DNA from: Nonomuraea zeae
GTDB taxonomy: Bacteria > Actinomycetota > Actinomycetes > Streptosporangiales > Streptosporangiaceae
Direction of reading: 5' to 3'
Length of the DNA stretch: 50,137 nt
NCBI RefSeq assembly: GCF_005889725.1
Contig: NZ_VCKX01000058.1
Location: forward strand, 1-50,137
The position numbers were made by a program, and so were the translations under genes. The notes under the pieces are model-generated. The model was not told the DNA's origin and searched no databases. It worked only from the letters and a program-made list of their open reading frames with translations. Numbering within the stretch: the stretch's first letter is position 1; each line of letters begins with the position of its first letter. This document shows, in pieces, positions 7,978 to 16,251 of this stretch.

Positions 7978-8018
7978 TCGGCCCGGCGCGGCGGGCGGCG
8001 CGCCTTTAAGGTCTGCTC

Positions 8019-8603
8019 GTGGTCGCGCTCATGGCGGTGCTCGGGCTGTTCTGCGGACGCGCCATCAGGGCGCTGGCCGATTCCTACGGCGGCGCCGTAG
8101 TGCCCGTGCCGCCCTGGCCGCCCGCCGTCGAGCTGGTGACCGCCGCGGTGATCGCGCTCGTCGCCTGGCGGCTGGGACTCCCGTACGCGTGCTTCGCCGT
8201 GATCGGCACGGCCCTGGCCGTCGTGGACTGGCGGACGAGCACGCTGCCCGACGCGATCACGCTGCCCGCGTACCCGATCGTGGCGCTGGCGCTCCTCCCG
8301 ACGGGAGAGCTGCCGCGGGCGCTGGCCGGCGGGGTGGCGCTCACGGCGATCTACGGGCTGCTGTGGTTCGTCCGGCCCGAGGCGATGGGCCTGGGCGACG
8401 TCAAGCTGGCCGGGCTCATCGGGATGGCCGCCGCGGCGCTCGGGTGGCAGGCGTGGGTCGTGGCGGCCTTCTGCGGCCAGCTGCTCGGCGCCCTCTACGG
8501 CCTGGCCCTTCTGCTGACCAGGCGCGGGACCAGGCAGACGCAGTTCCCGTTCGGGCCCTTCATGCTGCTCGGCGCGTTCACGGTGCTTTGTCTCGGCTGG
8601 TGA
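8019..8603 (+). CDS. Prepilin peptidase-like A24 aspartyl protease (short form)
   Basis: The product has 194 residues with several membrane segments and both catalytic aspartates of the A24/GxGD family: Asp70 in VVDWRTSTLPDAITLP and Asp127 in MGLGDVKL. It lacks the N-terminal Cys-rich methyltransferase domain of PilD, so it resembles the CpaA/TadV or minimal class. These enzymes cleave leaders from type IV pilin-like or Tad/Flp subunits. No pilin, ATPase or secretin gene is in the window. It sits 43 bp before aroC in the same direction and may share its transcript. The start is GTG; an exact 25-bp duplication lies just upstream. Confidence 0.85.
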   Translation: MVALMAVLGLFCGRAIRALADSYGGAVVPVPPWPPAVELVTAAVIALVAWRLGLPYACFAVIGTALAVVDWRTSTLPDAITLPAYPIVALALLPTGELPRALAGGVALTAIYGLLWFVRPEAMGLGDVKLAGLIGMAAAALGWQAWVVAAFCGQLLGALYGLALLLTRRGTRQTQFPFGPFMLLGAFTVLCLGW

Positions 8604-8646
8604 ACGCGGGACATCCCACTAGGCGACACGTGGAAGACTTGGAGGT

Positions 8647-9828
8647 ATGTTGCGCTGGTTGACCGCCGGAGAGTCTCACGGCCCCGAACTCGTCGCCATC
8701 CTCGAGGGCCTCCCGGCCGGGGTGGAGGTGACCACGGCCGCGATCGACGAGGCCCTGCGCCGACGCAGGCTCGGTTACGGCCGCGGTGCCCGGATGAAGT
8801 TCGAGCAGGACCAACTCACGATCGCCGGCGGCGTACGCCACGGTCGCACGATGGGCAGCCCGGTCGCGATCCGCATCGGCAACACCGAGTGGCCCAAGTG
8901 GGAGAAGGTCATGGCGGCCGACCCGGTCGATCCCGAGGAGCTGGAGGGCCTGGCGCGCAACGCGCCCAGGTCGCGCCCGCGCCCGGGGCACGCCGACCTG
9001 GCCGGCATGCAGAAATACGGGTTCGACGACGCCAGGCAGGTGCTCGACCGGGCCAGCGCCCGCGAGACCGCGGCCCGCGTCGCGCTCGGCGAGGTCGCCA
9101 GGCGCTTCCTCAAGCAGGCGCTCGGCGTCGACATCGTCAGCCACGTCACCGAGATCGGCGGCGCCCGCACCCCGGCTGAAGACCTGCCGGGCCCCGGCGA
9201 CCTGGCCAGGATCGACGAGGACCCGGTCCGGTGCCACGACCCCGAGGGCAGCGCCGCGATGGTCGCCGTGATCGACAAGGCCCACAAGGACGGCGACACG
9301 CTCGGCGGCGTCGTCGAGGTCCTCGCCTACGGCCTGCCGCCGGGCCTGGGCAGCTACACGCACTGGGACCGCAGGCTCGACTCCAGGCTCGCCGGGGCGC
9401 TCATGGGCATCCAGGCGATCAAGGGCGTGGCCGTCGGCGACGGCTTCGAGACCGCGCGCAGGCCCGGCTCCCAGGCCCACGACGAGATCGAATACACCAC
9501 CGAAGACGGCGTCAGGCGCATCACCAACCGCGCGGGCGGCGTCGAGGGCGGCATGACCAACGGCGAGATCCTGCGGGTCAGCGCCGCCATGAAGCCCATC
9601 TCCACGGTGCCCAGGGCGCTGGCCACGATCGACGTCAAGACCGGCGAGGCGGCCAAGGCCCACCACGAGCGCTCCGACGTGTGCGCGGTCCCCGCGGCCG
9701 GCATCGTGGCCGAGGCCATGGTCGCGCTGGTGCTGGCGGACGCGGCGCTGGAGAAGTTCGGCGGCGACTCGGTCGAGGAAGTCGCCCGCAATCTGTCCGG
9801 ATACCTCTCTTCCATGGTGATCAAATGA
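8647..9828 (+). CDS. aroC: Chorismate synthase
   Basis: The product has 393 residues and converts 5-enolpyruvylshikimate-3-phosphate to chorismate using reduced FMN in the cytosol. Family motifs are present: GESHG at residues 8-12, ASARETAARVALGE, a GGVEGGMTNGE segment and RSDVCAVPAAGIVAEAMVA near the C-terminus. The start ATG has GGAGG four to five bases upstream. It opens a run of overlapping genes: its TGA shares ATGA with aroK. Length is normal for the actinobacterial enzyme. Confidence 0.97.
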   Translation: MLRWLTAGESHGPELVAILEGLPAGVEVTTAAIDEALRRRRLGYGRGARMKFEQDQLTIAGGVRHGRTMGSPVAIRIGNTEWPKWEKVMAADPVDPEELEGLARNAPRSRPRPGHADLAGMQKYGFDDARQVLDRASARETAARVALGEVARRFLKQALGVDIVSHVTEIGGARTPAEDLPGPGDLARIDEDPVRCHDPEGSAAMVAVIDKAHKDGDTLGGVVEVLAYGLPPGLGSYTHWDRRLDSRLAGALMGIQAIKGVAVGDGFETARRPGSQAHDEIEYTTEDGVRRITNRAGGVEGGMTNGEILRVSAAMKPISTVPRALATIDVKTGEAAKAHHERSDVCAVPAAGIVAEAMVALVLADAALEKFGGDSVEEVARNLSGYLSSMVIK

Positions 9829-10328
9829 CGATCAAGGCCGTGCTGATTGGGCCTCCCGGCTCCGGCAAGTCCACGCTCGGGCAACTGCTCGCCGAGCGGC
9901 TCGGCGTCGGGTTCCGCGACACCGACGCCGACGTGGAGGCCGTGGCGGGCAAGCCCGTCTCCGACGTCTTCATCGAGGACGGCGAGGCCGCCTTCCGCGC
10001 GCTGGAGCACCAGGCCGTGCGCCGCGCGCTGGCCGAGCACGACGGGATCCTGTCGCTGGGCGGCGGGGCCGTGCTCGACGCGGAGACGCAGGCCCTGCTC
10101 GACGGCCACCACGTCGTCTACCTGCAAGTGGGGCTGGCCGACGCGGTCCAGCGGGTCGGGCTCGCCTCGGCCAGGCCGCTGCTCGTGCTCAACCCGCGCA
10201 GCCAGCTGAAGAAGCTGATGGAGGAGCGGCGGCCCGTCTACCAGCGGCTGGCCGTGGTGACCGTGGTCACCGACAAGCGCGAGCCCGCGGAGCTCGCCGA
10301 CGAGATCTTGAGGGGGCTGCCCGCATGA
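9825..10328 (+). CDS. aroK: Shikimate kinase
   Basis: The product has 167 residues from ATG 9825, which overlaps the aroC stop (ATGA). It phosphorylates shikimate at O3. The P-loop GPPGSGKST is at residues 9-17; DTDADVEA, GEAAFRALE, LGGGAVLD and the lid arginine in ASARPLL follow in family order. The frame extends upstream through aroC, but the homology starts exactly at MTIKAVLIG. Its stop overlaps the aroB start, giving tight translational coupling. Confidence 0.96.
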   Translation: MTIKAVLIGPPGSGKSTLGQLLAERLGVGFRDTDADVEAVAGKPVSDVFIEDGEAAFRALEHQAVRRALAEHDGILSLGGGAVLDAETQALLDGHHVVYLQVGLADAVQRVGLASARPLLVLNPRSQLKKLMEERRPVYQRLAVVTVVTDKREPAELADEILRGLPA

Positions 10329-11395
10329 CCGCCACGCGGATCCGGGTACGCGGCGACAGCCCGTACGACGTGGTGGTCGGCGCCGGCGTCCAGGCCGAGC
10401 TGCCGACGCTGCTCAAGCCGGGCGTGCGCACGGTCGCGGTGATCCACCCGGCGAGCCTGCCGGAGATCGCCCGGCCGGTCGGCGCGGCGCTGACCGAGGC
10501 CGGCTACGAGGTCGTCGAGCTGCCCGTGCCCGACGGCGAGCAGGCCAAGACCGTCGAGGTGGCGGCCCAGCTCTGGTCCGCGCTCGGCCGTTACGGCGTG
10601 ACCCGGTCCGACGCCGTGGTGGGCGTGGGCGGGGGAGCGACGACCGACCTGGCCGGGTTCGTGGCGGCCACGTGGCTGCGCGGCGTACAGGTCGTGCTCG
10701 TGCCCACGACGCTGCTGGCCATGGTGGACGCGGCGGTCGGCGGGAAGAACGGCATCGACACGCCCGAGGGCAAAAACCTCGTGGGCACGTTCCTGCCGCC
10801 CGCGGGCGTGCTGTGCGAGCTCGACACGCTGGCCAGCATGCCGAAGGCCGACTACGTGGCCGGCCTGGCCGAGATCATCAAGGGCGGTTTCATCGCCGAC
10901 CCCACGATCCTCACCCTCATCGAGGCCGACCCGGAGGCCGCCACCAGGCCCGACGGGCCCCACACCCGCGAGCTGGTCGAGCGCAAGATCCAGGTCAAGG
11001 CCGACGTCGTGGGCGCCGACCTGCGCGAGGCCGGGCTGCGCGAGATCCTCAACTACGGCCACACGCTCGCCCACGCCATCGAACGCGACGAGCACTACGC
11101 CATCCGCCACGGCGAGGCCGTCGCCATCGGCATGGTCTACGCCGCCGAGCTGTCCAGGCTCTCCGGCCGTGCCGACCTCGTCGAGCGCACCCGTGCGATC
11201 CTCACGAGCGTCGGCCTGCCCGTCTCCTACCGCGCCGACGCCTGGCCCCGGCTGCGCGACCACATGCGCCTGGACAAGAAGAACCGCGGCGCCAAGCAGC
11301 GGTTCGTCGTGCTCGACGACCTGGCCAGGCCGGGGCGGCTGGAAGGCCCCGCGGAAGAGCTGCTCGAAGCCGCGTACAAGGAGATCTCCGCATGA
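10325..11395 (+). CDS. aroB: 3-dehydroquinate synthase
   Basis: The product has 356 residues and makes 3-dehydroquinate from DAHP, using NAD and a metal ion. Diagnostic motifs are GGGATTDLAGFVAATWLRG, PTTLLAMVDAAVGGKNGID, NYGHTLAHAIE and HGEAVAIGM, covering the NAD-binding and metal-binding (Glu/His/His) positions. It overlaps aroK by ATGA at the start and aroQ by ATGA at the end. Length and motif order are standard. Confidence 0.97.
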   Translation: MTATRIRVRGDSPYDVVVGAGVQAELPTLLKPGVRTVAVIHPASLPEIARPVGAALTEAGYEVVELPVPDGEQAKTVEVAAQLWSALGRYGVTRSDAVVGVGGGATTDLAGFVAATWLRGVQVVLVPTTLLAMVDAAVGGKNGIDTPEGKNLVGTFLPPAGVLCELDTLASMPKADYVAGLAEIIKGGFIADPTILTLIEADPEAATRPDGPHTRELVERKIQVKADVVGADLREAGLREILNYGHTLAHAIERDEHYAIRHGEAVAIGMVYAAELSRLSGRADLVERTRAILTSVGLPVSYRADAWPRLRDHMRLDKKNRGAKQRFVVLDDLARPGRLEGPAEELLEAAYKEISA

Positions 11396-11826
11396 TCCTC
11401 GTGCTCAACGGACCCAACCTGCGGCGGCTCGGCACCCGCGAGCCCGACGTCTACGGCGCCGAGACGTTCGAGGACCTGGCGGAGCTGTGCCGCGACACCG
11501 GCAGGGCGCTCGGGGAGCACGTCGAGGTGCGCCAGACCGACGACGAGGCCGAGCTGATCGGCTGGATCCACGAGGCCATCGACGGCCGCATCCCGGTGGT
11601 GCTCAATCCGGCCGCTTTCACCCATTACTCCTACGCCGTGCGCGACGCGATCGCCCAGCGCACGGCCCCGCTCGTCGAGGTGCACATCTCCAACCCGGCG
11701 GCCAGGGAAGAGTTTCGCCATACCTCCGTCGTCGCCGGGGTGGCGTCGGGCACCATCGCGGGGTTCGGACTACAGTCATACGTCCTTGCGCTGCACGCTA
11801 TCGCGGAGATGAAACCCACCTCATGA
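11392..11826 (+). CDS. aroQ: Type II 3-dehydroquinate dehydratase
   Basis: The product has 144 residues from ATG 11392. It catalyses trans-dehydration of 3-dehydroquinate to 3-dehydroshikimate as a dodecamer. Motifs are NGPNLRRLGTREPDVYG (with the catalytic Tyr), NPAAFTHYSYAVRDA and EVHISNP..REEFRH with the catalytic His. Start and stop both overlap neighbours by ATGA, so it is the fourth of five coupled genes. DAHP synthase, shikimate dehydrogenase and EPSP synthase are not in the window. Confidence 0.96.
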   Translation: MILVLNGPNLRRLGTREPDVYGAETFEDLAELCRDTGRALGEHVEVRQTDDEAELIGWIHEAIDGRIPVVLNPAAFTHYSYAVRDAIAQRTAPLVEVHISNPAAREEFRHTSVVAGVASGTIAGFGLQSYVLALHAIAEMKPTS

Positions 11827-12578
11827 GGCACTACAAGTCCTTCGTCGCCCTCGGTGACAGCTTCACTGAAGGACTGAACGATCCCGGCCCCGGCGGCCAC
11901 TACCGTGGCTGGGCCGACCGGGTGGCCGAGCGGCTCGCCGCCGACGACCCGAGTTTCCGCTACGCCAACCTGGCCGTTCGCGGCAAGCTGCTCGACCAGA
12001 TCGTCACCGAGCAGGTGCCGCTGGCCGTGGAGATGGCCCCCGACCTGGTCAGCCTCTGTGCCGGCGGCAACGACCTGCTCAGACCCGGCAGCGACCCCGA
12101 CGTGATGGCCAAGAGGCTCGCTCGCGCCGTGCGCGACCTGCGGGCCGGCGGGGCGGACGTGCTGCTGTTCACGGGCGTGGACCCGCGCGACACGCCGCTG
12201 ATGCGCCGGCTGCGCGGGCGCTTCGCCGTCTTCTACCTGCACGTGCGCTCGATCGCCGACCTCTACGGGTGCCGGCTGGTGGACCAGTGGTCGATGCAGG
12301 GGCTGCGCGACTGGCGGGCCTGGAGCGCGGACCGGCTGCACATGAACGAGGACGGCCACCGGCTGGTGGCGGCGCGGGTGCTCGACGTGCTGGGAGTGCC
12401 GTTCGAGGACTGGCGCATGGACTGGCCCGAGCGGGCGGTGGATCCGCGGGCGCGGCGCCGCGAGGACGCCCAGTGGCTGCGCGAGCACCTCGTGCCCTGG
12501 GTGACCCGCCGTCTGCGCGGCGTCTCCTCCGGCGACGGGCTCACCGCCAAGCGCCCCGACCTGGCCCCCTGGGCGTAA
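11823..12578 (+). CDS. SGNH/GDSL hydrolase
   Basis: The product has 251 residues from ATG 11823, overlapping the aroQ stop. All SGNH blocks are seen: GDSFTEG with the nucleophile Ser near residue 12, the block II Gly near YANLAVRGK, GGNDLL (block III) and DRLHMNEDGH (block V, catalytic Asp-His). There is no signal peptide, so it is probably a cytosolic esterase or deacylase. It shares the shikimate transcript, but no role in that pathway is known to me; co-expression may be incidental. A strong hairpin follows, so this is the last gene of the operon. Confidence 0.88.
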   Translation: MRHYKSFVALGDSFTEGLNDPGPGGHYRGWADRVAERLAADDPSFRYANLAVRGKLLDQIVTEQVPLAVEMAPDLVSLCAGGNDLLRPGSDPDVMAKRLARAVRDLRAGGADVLLFTGVDPRDTPLMRRLRGRFAVFYLHVRSIADLYGCRLVDQWSMQGLRDWRAWSADRLHMNEDGHRLVAARVLDVLGVPFEDWRMDWPERAVDPRARRREDAQWLREHLVPWVTRRLRGVSSGDGLTAKRPDLAPWA

Positions 12579-12623
12579 ACCCGCTTTTCCGTAGGGGCAC
12601 CCCCGGCCGCACGGGCTGAGGAC

Positions 12624-12670
12624 CTCCAGGAGACGCTCGCCGACCTGTACGGGCTGAGCGTCTCCAGGAG
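12624..12670 (+). terminator. Long hairpin closing the shikimate operon
   Basis: Arms 12624-12638 (CTCCAGGAGACGCTC) and 12656-12670 (GAGCGTCTCCAGGAG) pair over 15 positions with one mismatch, around a 17-base loop. There is no T-run, which is usual in high-GC actinobacteria. It lies between convergent genes and could serve both. Confidence 0.6.
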
Positions 12671-12755
12671 ACGCCCGCTGACCCGCGCGGGCTGAGGGCT
12701 CAAGGAGCCGCCGACTGACCCGTACGTGACCGGGCCGGGAGCGGGCGGCGGGGAG

Positions 12756-14729
12756 TCAGCCTTCCGTGGACAGGCGCTTCAGGGCTGCTCTGGGGATGGC
12801 CGGGTCCGTGGTGCGCCAGAACGGCGGCAGGGAGCCCAGGAGGAAACCGCTGTAGCGGGCCGTGGCCAGCCGGGGGTCCAGGACCGCGATCACGCCCTTG
12901 TCGTCCTGGGCGCGCAGCAGCCGGCCCGCGCCCTGGGCCAGCAGGAGGGCGGCGTGGTTGGCGGCCACCGCCATGAACCCGTTGCCGCCCTTGGCCGCCA
13001 CATGGCGCTGCCTGGCCGAGGTGAGCGGGTCGTCGGGCCGGGGGAAGGGCACCCGGTCGATGATGACCAGCCGCAGCGAGGGCCCAGGCACGTCCACGCC
13101 CTGCCACAGCGACAGCGTCCCGAACAGGCACGTCGCCTCGTCTTCGGCGAACTGCTTGACCAGCAGCATCGTGGAGTCGTCGCCCTGGCACAGCAGCGGC
13201 ACGTCCAGCCGCTCGCGCAGCGCCTCGGTGGCGGCCTTGGCGGCGCGCATCGAGGAGAACAGGCCAAGCGTGCGCCCGCCGGCCGCCTCGATCAGCTCCG
13301 TGATCTCGTCGAGGTACTGCTGTGGAAGCCCGTCGCGGCCCGGCTGGGGCAGGTGCTTGGCGACGTACAGGATGCCCGCCCGCGGGTGGTCGAACGGCGA
13401 GCCCACGTCGATGCCCTGCCAGCTCTTGCTGTCGCCGAGCCCCCACTGCGCGGCCAGCCCGTCGAACGTCCCCCCGAGGGCGAGCGTGGCGGAGGTCAGG
13501 ACGACCGTGCGCTCGCCGAACAGCTTGTCGCGCAGCATGCCGCTGACGCTCAGCGGCGCCACGCGCAGCGCGGGCGGGCGCCGGTCGGTGCCCGCGTCGA
13601 GCCAGACCACCTCGGCCCGGTCGGTCTCGGAGGCGTGCCCGTAGGCCTCCAGCATGCGCACGGCCGTGTCGTGGACCTCGTCCAGCGCCGTGAAGGCCGC
13701 CTTACGCTGGCCCGCTTTGTCCGGGTCGTCCTTGTCGGCGTTGCGCGGCCCCAGCGCGGTGATGCACCGCCAGGCGGTGTCGCGCACCAGCGCCAGCGTC
13801 AGCCCGAGCACCTGCGGCAGCTCGTCGATACGGCCGGGCGGCGCGGCGGCCAGCAGCGCCTTGAGGTCTTCGCCGGCCTCCATGAGCTGGTCGGCGATCG
13901 GCTGCTCGATCAGCCGGCCGACCCGGCGCACCGCCAGCAGCACCGAGGTGTCGGACAGCTCCGAGGTCACCACCGAGGTCACCCGGTCGACCAGCTCGTG
14001 GGCCTCGTCCACGACCACGACCTCGTGCTCGGGCAGCACCGGGAGGTCGCCCATGGCGTCGATGGCGAGCAGCGCGTGGTTGGTGACCACCACGTCCACC
14101 TCGCCCGCCCGCGCCCTGGACAGCTCGGCGAAGCACTCGGCCCCGCTCGGGCAGCGGGTGGCGCCCAGGCACTCCTGCGCGCTCACCGAGAACTGCCGCC
14201 ACGCCTGCTCGCTCACCCCCGGCACCAGCTCGTCGCGGTCGCCGGTCTCGGTCTCCTCGGCCCACTCCTGGATGCGCTGCACCATGCGGCCGGTCGCGCT
14301 CACCTCGCGCGGGTCGAAGAGCTGGTCCTGCTCGTCCTCCTCGGGCCAGCCCGCCGTCGCCTTGTAGCGGCACAGGTAGTTGCGCCGGCCCTTGAGTATC
14401 GCGAACGTCGGCTCGTGCGGCAGCTCCTTGGCCAGCGCCTCCGACAGCCTCGGGAGGTCGCGGTCGACGAGCTGGCGCTGCAGCGCGATCGTGGCCGTGG
14501 AGATCACGACGGGCGTCTCGCTGTCCATCGCGTGCCGGATCGCGGGCACGAGGTAGGCCAGCGACTTGCCGGTGCCGGTGCCGGCCTGGACGGCCAGATG
14601 CTCCTCGTCGTCGATGGCCTTCTGCACGGCCTGGACCATCGTGATCTGGCCCTGCCGTTCGCTCCCTCCGAGAGCGCTGACCGCGATGCTGAGCAGTTCG
14701 TCCACTGACGGGAGATGGGAGTCCGGCAC
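12756..14729 (-). CDS. DinG/XPD-type ATP-dependent DNA helicase
   Basis: The product has about 657 residues from GTG 14729 (PDSHLPSVDELL); a TTG at 14750 is an alternative. Walker A is AGTGTGKSLAYLVPA, the DEAH box is VVVDEAHEL, and helicase motifs continue to VIAVLDPRL..ARY near the end. Between motifs I and II four cysteines (YLCR, ECLGATRCPSGAECF) fit the iron-sulphur cluster of the DinG/XPD group. These 5'-3' helicases act in DNA repair and in resolving unusual DNA structures. A TAGCGT -10-like element ten bases before GTG 14729 suggests a leaderless message. It is monocistronic and converges on the shikimate operon. Confidence 0.9.
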   Translation of the reverse strand: MPDSHLPSVDELLSIAVSALGGSERQGQITMVQAVQKAIDDEEHLAVQAGTGTGKSLAYLVPAIRHAMDSETPVVISTATIALQRQLVDRDLPRLSEALAKELPHEPTFAILKGRRNYLCRYKATAGWPEEDEQDQLFDPREVSATGRMVQRIQEWAEETETGDRDELVPGVSEQAWRQFSVSAQECLGATRCPSGAECFAELSRARAGEVDVVVTNHALLAIDAMGDLPVLPEHEVVVVDEAHELVDRVTSVVTSELSDTSVLLAVRRVGRLIEQPIADQLMEAGEDLKALLAAAPPGRIDELPQVLGLTLALVRDTAWRCITALGPRNADKDDPDKAGQRKAAFTALDEVHDTAVRMLEAYGHASETDRAEVVWLDAGTDRRPPALRVAPLSVSGMLRDKLFGERTVVLTSATLALGGTFDGLAAQWGLGDSKSWQGIDVGSPFDHPRAGILYVAKHLPQPGRDGLPQQYLDEITELIEAAGGRTLGLFSSMRAAKAATEALRERLDVPLLCQGDDSTMLLVKQFAEDEATCLFGTLSLWQGVDVPGPSLRLVIIDRVPFPRPDDPLTSARQRHVAAKGGNGFMAVAANHAALLLAQGAGRLLRAQDDKGVIAVLDPRLATARYSGFLLGSLPPFWRTTDPAIPRAALKRLSTEG

Positions 14730-14916
14730 GGCAGTAAACGCTACCCGCAATCCAGGGTCGCCGTGCCGAACGCGGTGTGATCGGCCAGACGCATCCCGGC
14801 GTTCACGAATCGTCGTGACGGCTCGCGTGGCACACTGGGCGATCGGAACTCCAACTGGTCCGCTTGGATCTTAACTGGGTGTGACCGAAGGGGTTCCCGG
14901 TGTAGATGGGAAGGCC

Positions 14917-14944
14917 GGTTGAGTAGGGTTTTCCGGGGTTGAGT
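14917..14944 (+). promoter_or_regulatory. Direct repeat upstream of the GPQY-repeat protein gene
   Basis: GGTTGAGT occurs at 14917-14924 and 14937-14944, 20 bases apart, so both fall on the same face of the helix. This is 28 bases before the ATG at 14972. It could be a promoter element pair or an activator site; no protein is assigned. Confidence 0.35.
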
Positions 14945-14971
14945 GGACGAATAAAGGCTGGTTAAAGCAGT

Positions 14972-16168
14972 ATGTCTGCCATGTCGGAAGTTGTCCCGTT
15001 GCCGTCGTTCGGCGAAGTCTTCTTCGATGCACGAGGTCAGGAGCGGTGTCTCCGCGTCACGTGGCACGAGGGCACGCTGGTCCTCAGCCTGTGGCGGGGC
15101 GAGATGTGCACAGCGAGCTTCCGCATGCCGATGGAGGACGTCGGCCGGCTGCTCGACACGCTCGACGACGGTTTCGCGGAGGCCACGGGCGAGCAGCCCG
15201 CCGTGCCCGCGCACGATCCGGGCACCGAGGTCATTCCCGGCACCGGGCAATATCAGCGGCCCGGTCAGCACGCTCCGCAACCGCCGCAGTCCGACGACAG
15301 GCCCACGGCCGCCCTGTCGCCCAACGACGTCCTCGTGGCCAGAGGCACCCCGCCGCCCCACCAGGACAAGCTGGTGGCCTCGTACGGCGAGAGCACGGCC
15401 CCCAGGGACGCGACTCCGGCCTACGGCGACCGGGTGCCCTTCACCGGCCCCCAGTACGTCGAGTCGACCGCCCCGCAGCCCCAGTACGCCGGCGACCCCT
15501 TCAGCGGGCCGCAGTACACGGGTGATCCCTTCAGCGGGCCCCAATACTCCGGCGACCCGCTCAGCGGCCCGCACTACGCCCAGCCCGACACCTTCACGGG
15601 CCCCCAGTACGTCGACAGCGAGCCGGTCTACCAGCTGCCGGGCGAGCCGCGCCGCCAGTCGCCGCTGAGCACCGACCCGCTCGGCTTCCCCTCCCAGGCC
15701 GCCGACCCCTATCCGCCGGCCCAGCCGTACGCGTCGGACCCTCAGTACCAGCCCGAGCCCCGCTACCAGGCCGAACCCCAGTACCAGTCCGGCGCCCAGT
15801 ACACCGCCGACCCGCTCAGCGGCCCCCACTACGTCCAGCAGCCGGTCCAGCAGGAGAGCCAGAGCACGGCCGGGCTCGGCACGCCCATGCACGGCATCCC
15901 CGGCGCCGGCCGCCCCCGGACGGCCCCGCTGCGGCGGCAGCCGGCGCCGCCCCCGGCCGACGACTACGCCGCCTACCAGGCCCCGCAACCCAACCCGGTG
16001 GACCCCCTGCTGGCACTCGGCCGGCAGGAGCAGTACCCGTCGCACTCCCAGCAGCCCGACGCGCAGATGTCGCGTCCCTACGTCGGCGACCCCATGTTCT
16101 CCACCGGCGAGCGCCTGCGCCCCGAGCAGCCGGACTACCACGAGAGAAGCGACCGCAGGGAGTGGTGA
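14972..16168 (+). CDS. Hypothetical protein: conserved N-domain plus disordered GPQY-repeat region
   Basis: The product has 398 residues. Residues 1-75 form a compact domain (VVPLPSFGEVFFDARGQERC, then TLVLSLWRGEMCTASFRM). From about residue 80 on, the protein is rich in Pro, Gln, Tyr, Gly and Asp. Around residues 170-205 a ten-residue motif repeats three times in a row (QYAGDPFSGP, QYTGDPFSGP, QYSGDPLSGP), with looser copies before and after (FTGPQYVES, FTGPQYVDS, DPLSGPHYVQ). There is no signal peptide or membrane segment. The tail looks disordered and could be a scaffold or condensate-forming region; that is inference. It is divergent from dinG and codirectional with the antiporter 84 bp later. 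Confidence 0.75.
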   Translation: MSAMSEVVPLPSFGEVFFDARGQERCLRVTWHEGTLVLSLWRGEMCTASFRMPMEDVGRLLDTLDDGFAEATGEQPAVPAHDPGTEVIPGTGQYQRPGQHAPQPPQSDDRPTAALSPNDVLVARGTPPPHQDKLVASYGESTAPRDATPAYGDRVPFTGPQYVESTAPQPQYAGDPFSGPQYTGDPFSGPQYSGDPLSGPHYAQPDTFTGPQYVDSEPVYQLPGEPRRQSPLSTDPLGFPSQAADPYPPAQPYASDPQYQPEPRYQAEPQYQSGAQYTADPLSGPHYVQQPVQQESQSTAGLGTPMHGIPGAGRPRTAPLRRQPAPPPADDYAAYQAPQPNPVDPLLALGRQEQYPSHSQQPDAQMSRPYVGDPMFSTGERLRPEQPDYHERSDRREW

Positions 16169-16251
16169 CGCACCCTCCTGCTCCGGGCCGGTACGCTCTC
16201 GGCGAGACTGTCCGCGCTGAGGTGATCGGGCCGAGCTAGAAGGAGCGCCGG

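Noticed and set aside
12726..14708. A 660-codon plus-strand open frame antisense to the helicase gene, rich in Arg, Gly, Gln and His.
   Set aside because: Composition is that of a shadow frame in high-GC DNA; the minus strand has complete helicase motifs. The same applies to the long antisense frames over 19319-21514, 36333-38366, 38129-39622, 42033-43937 and others.
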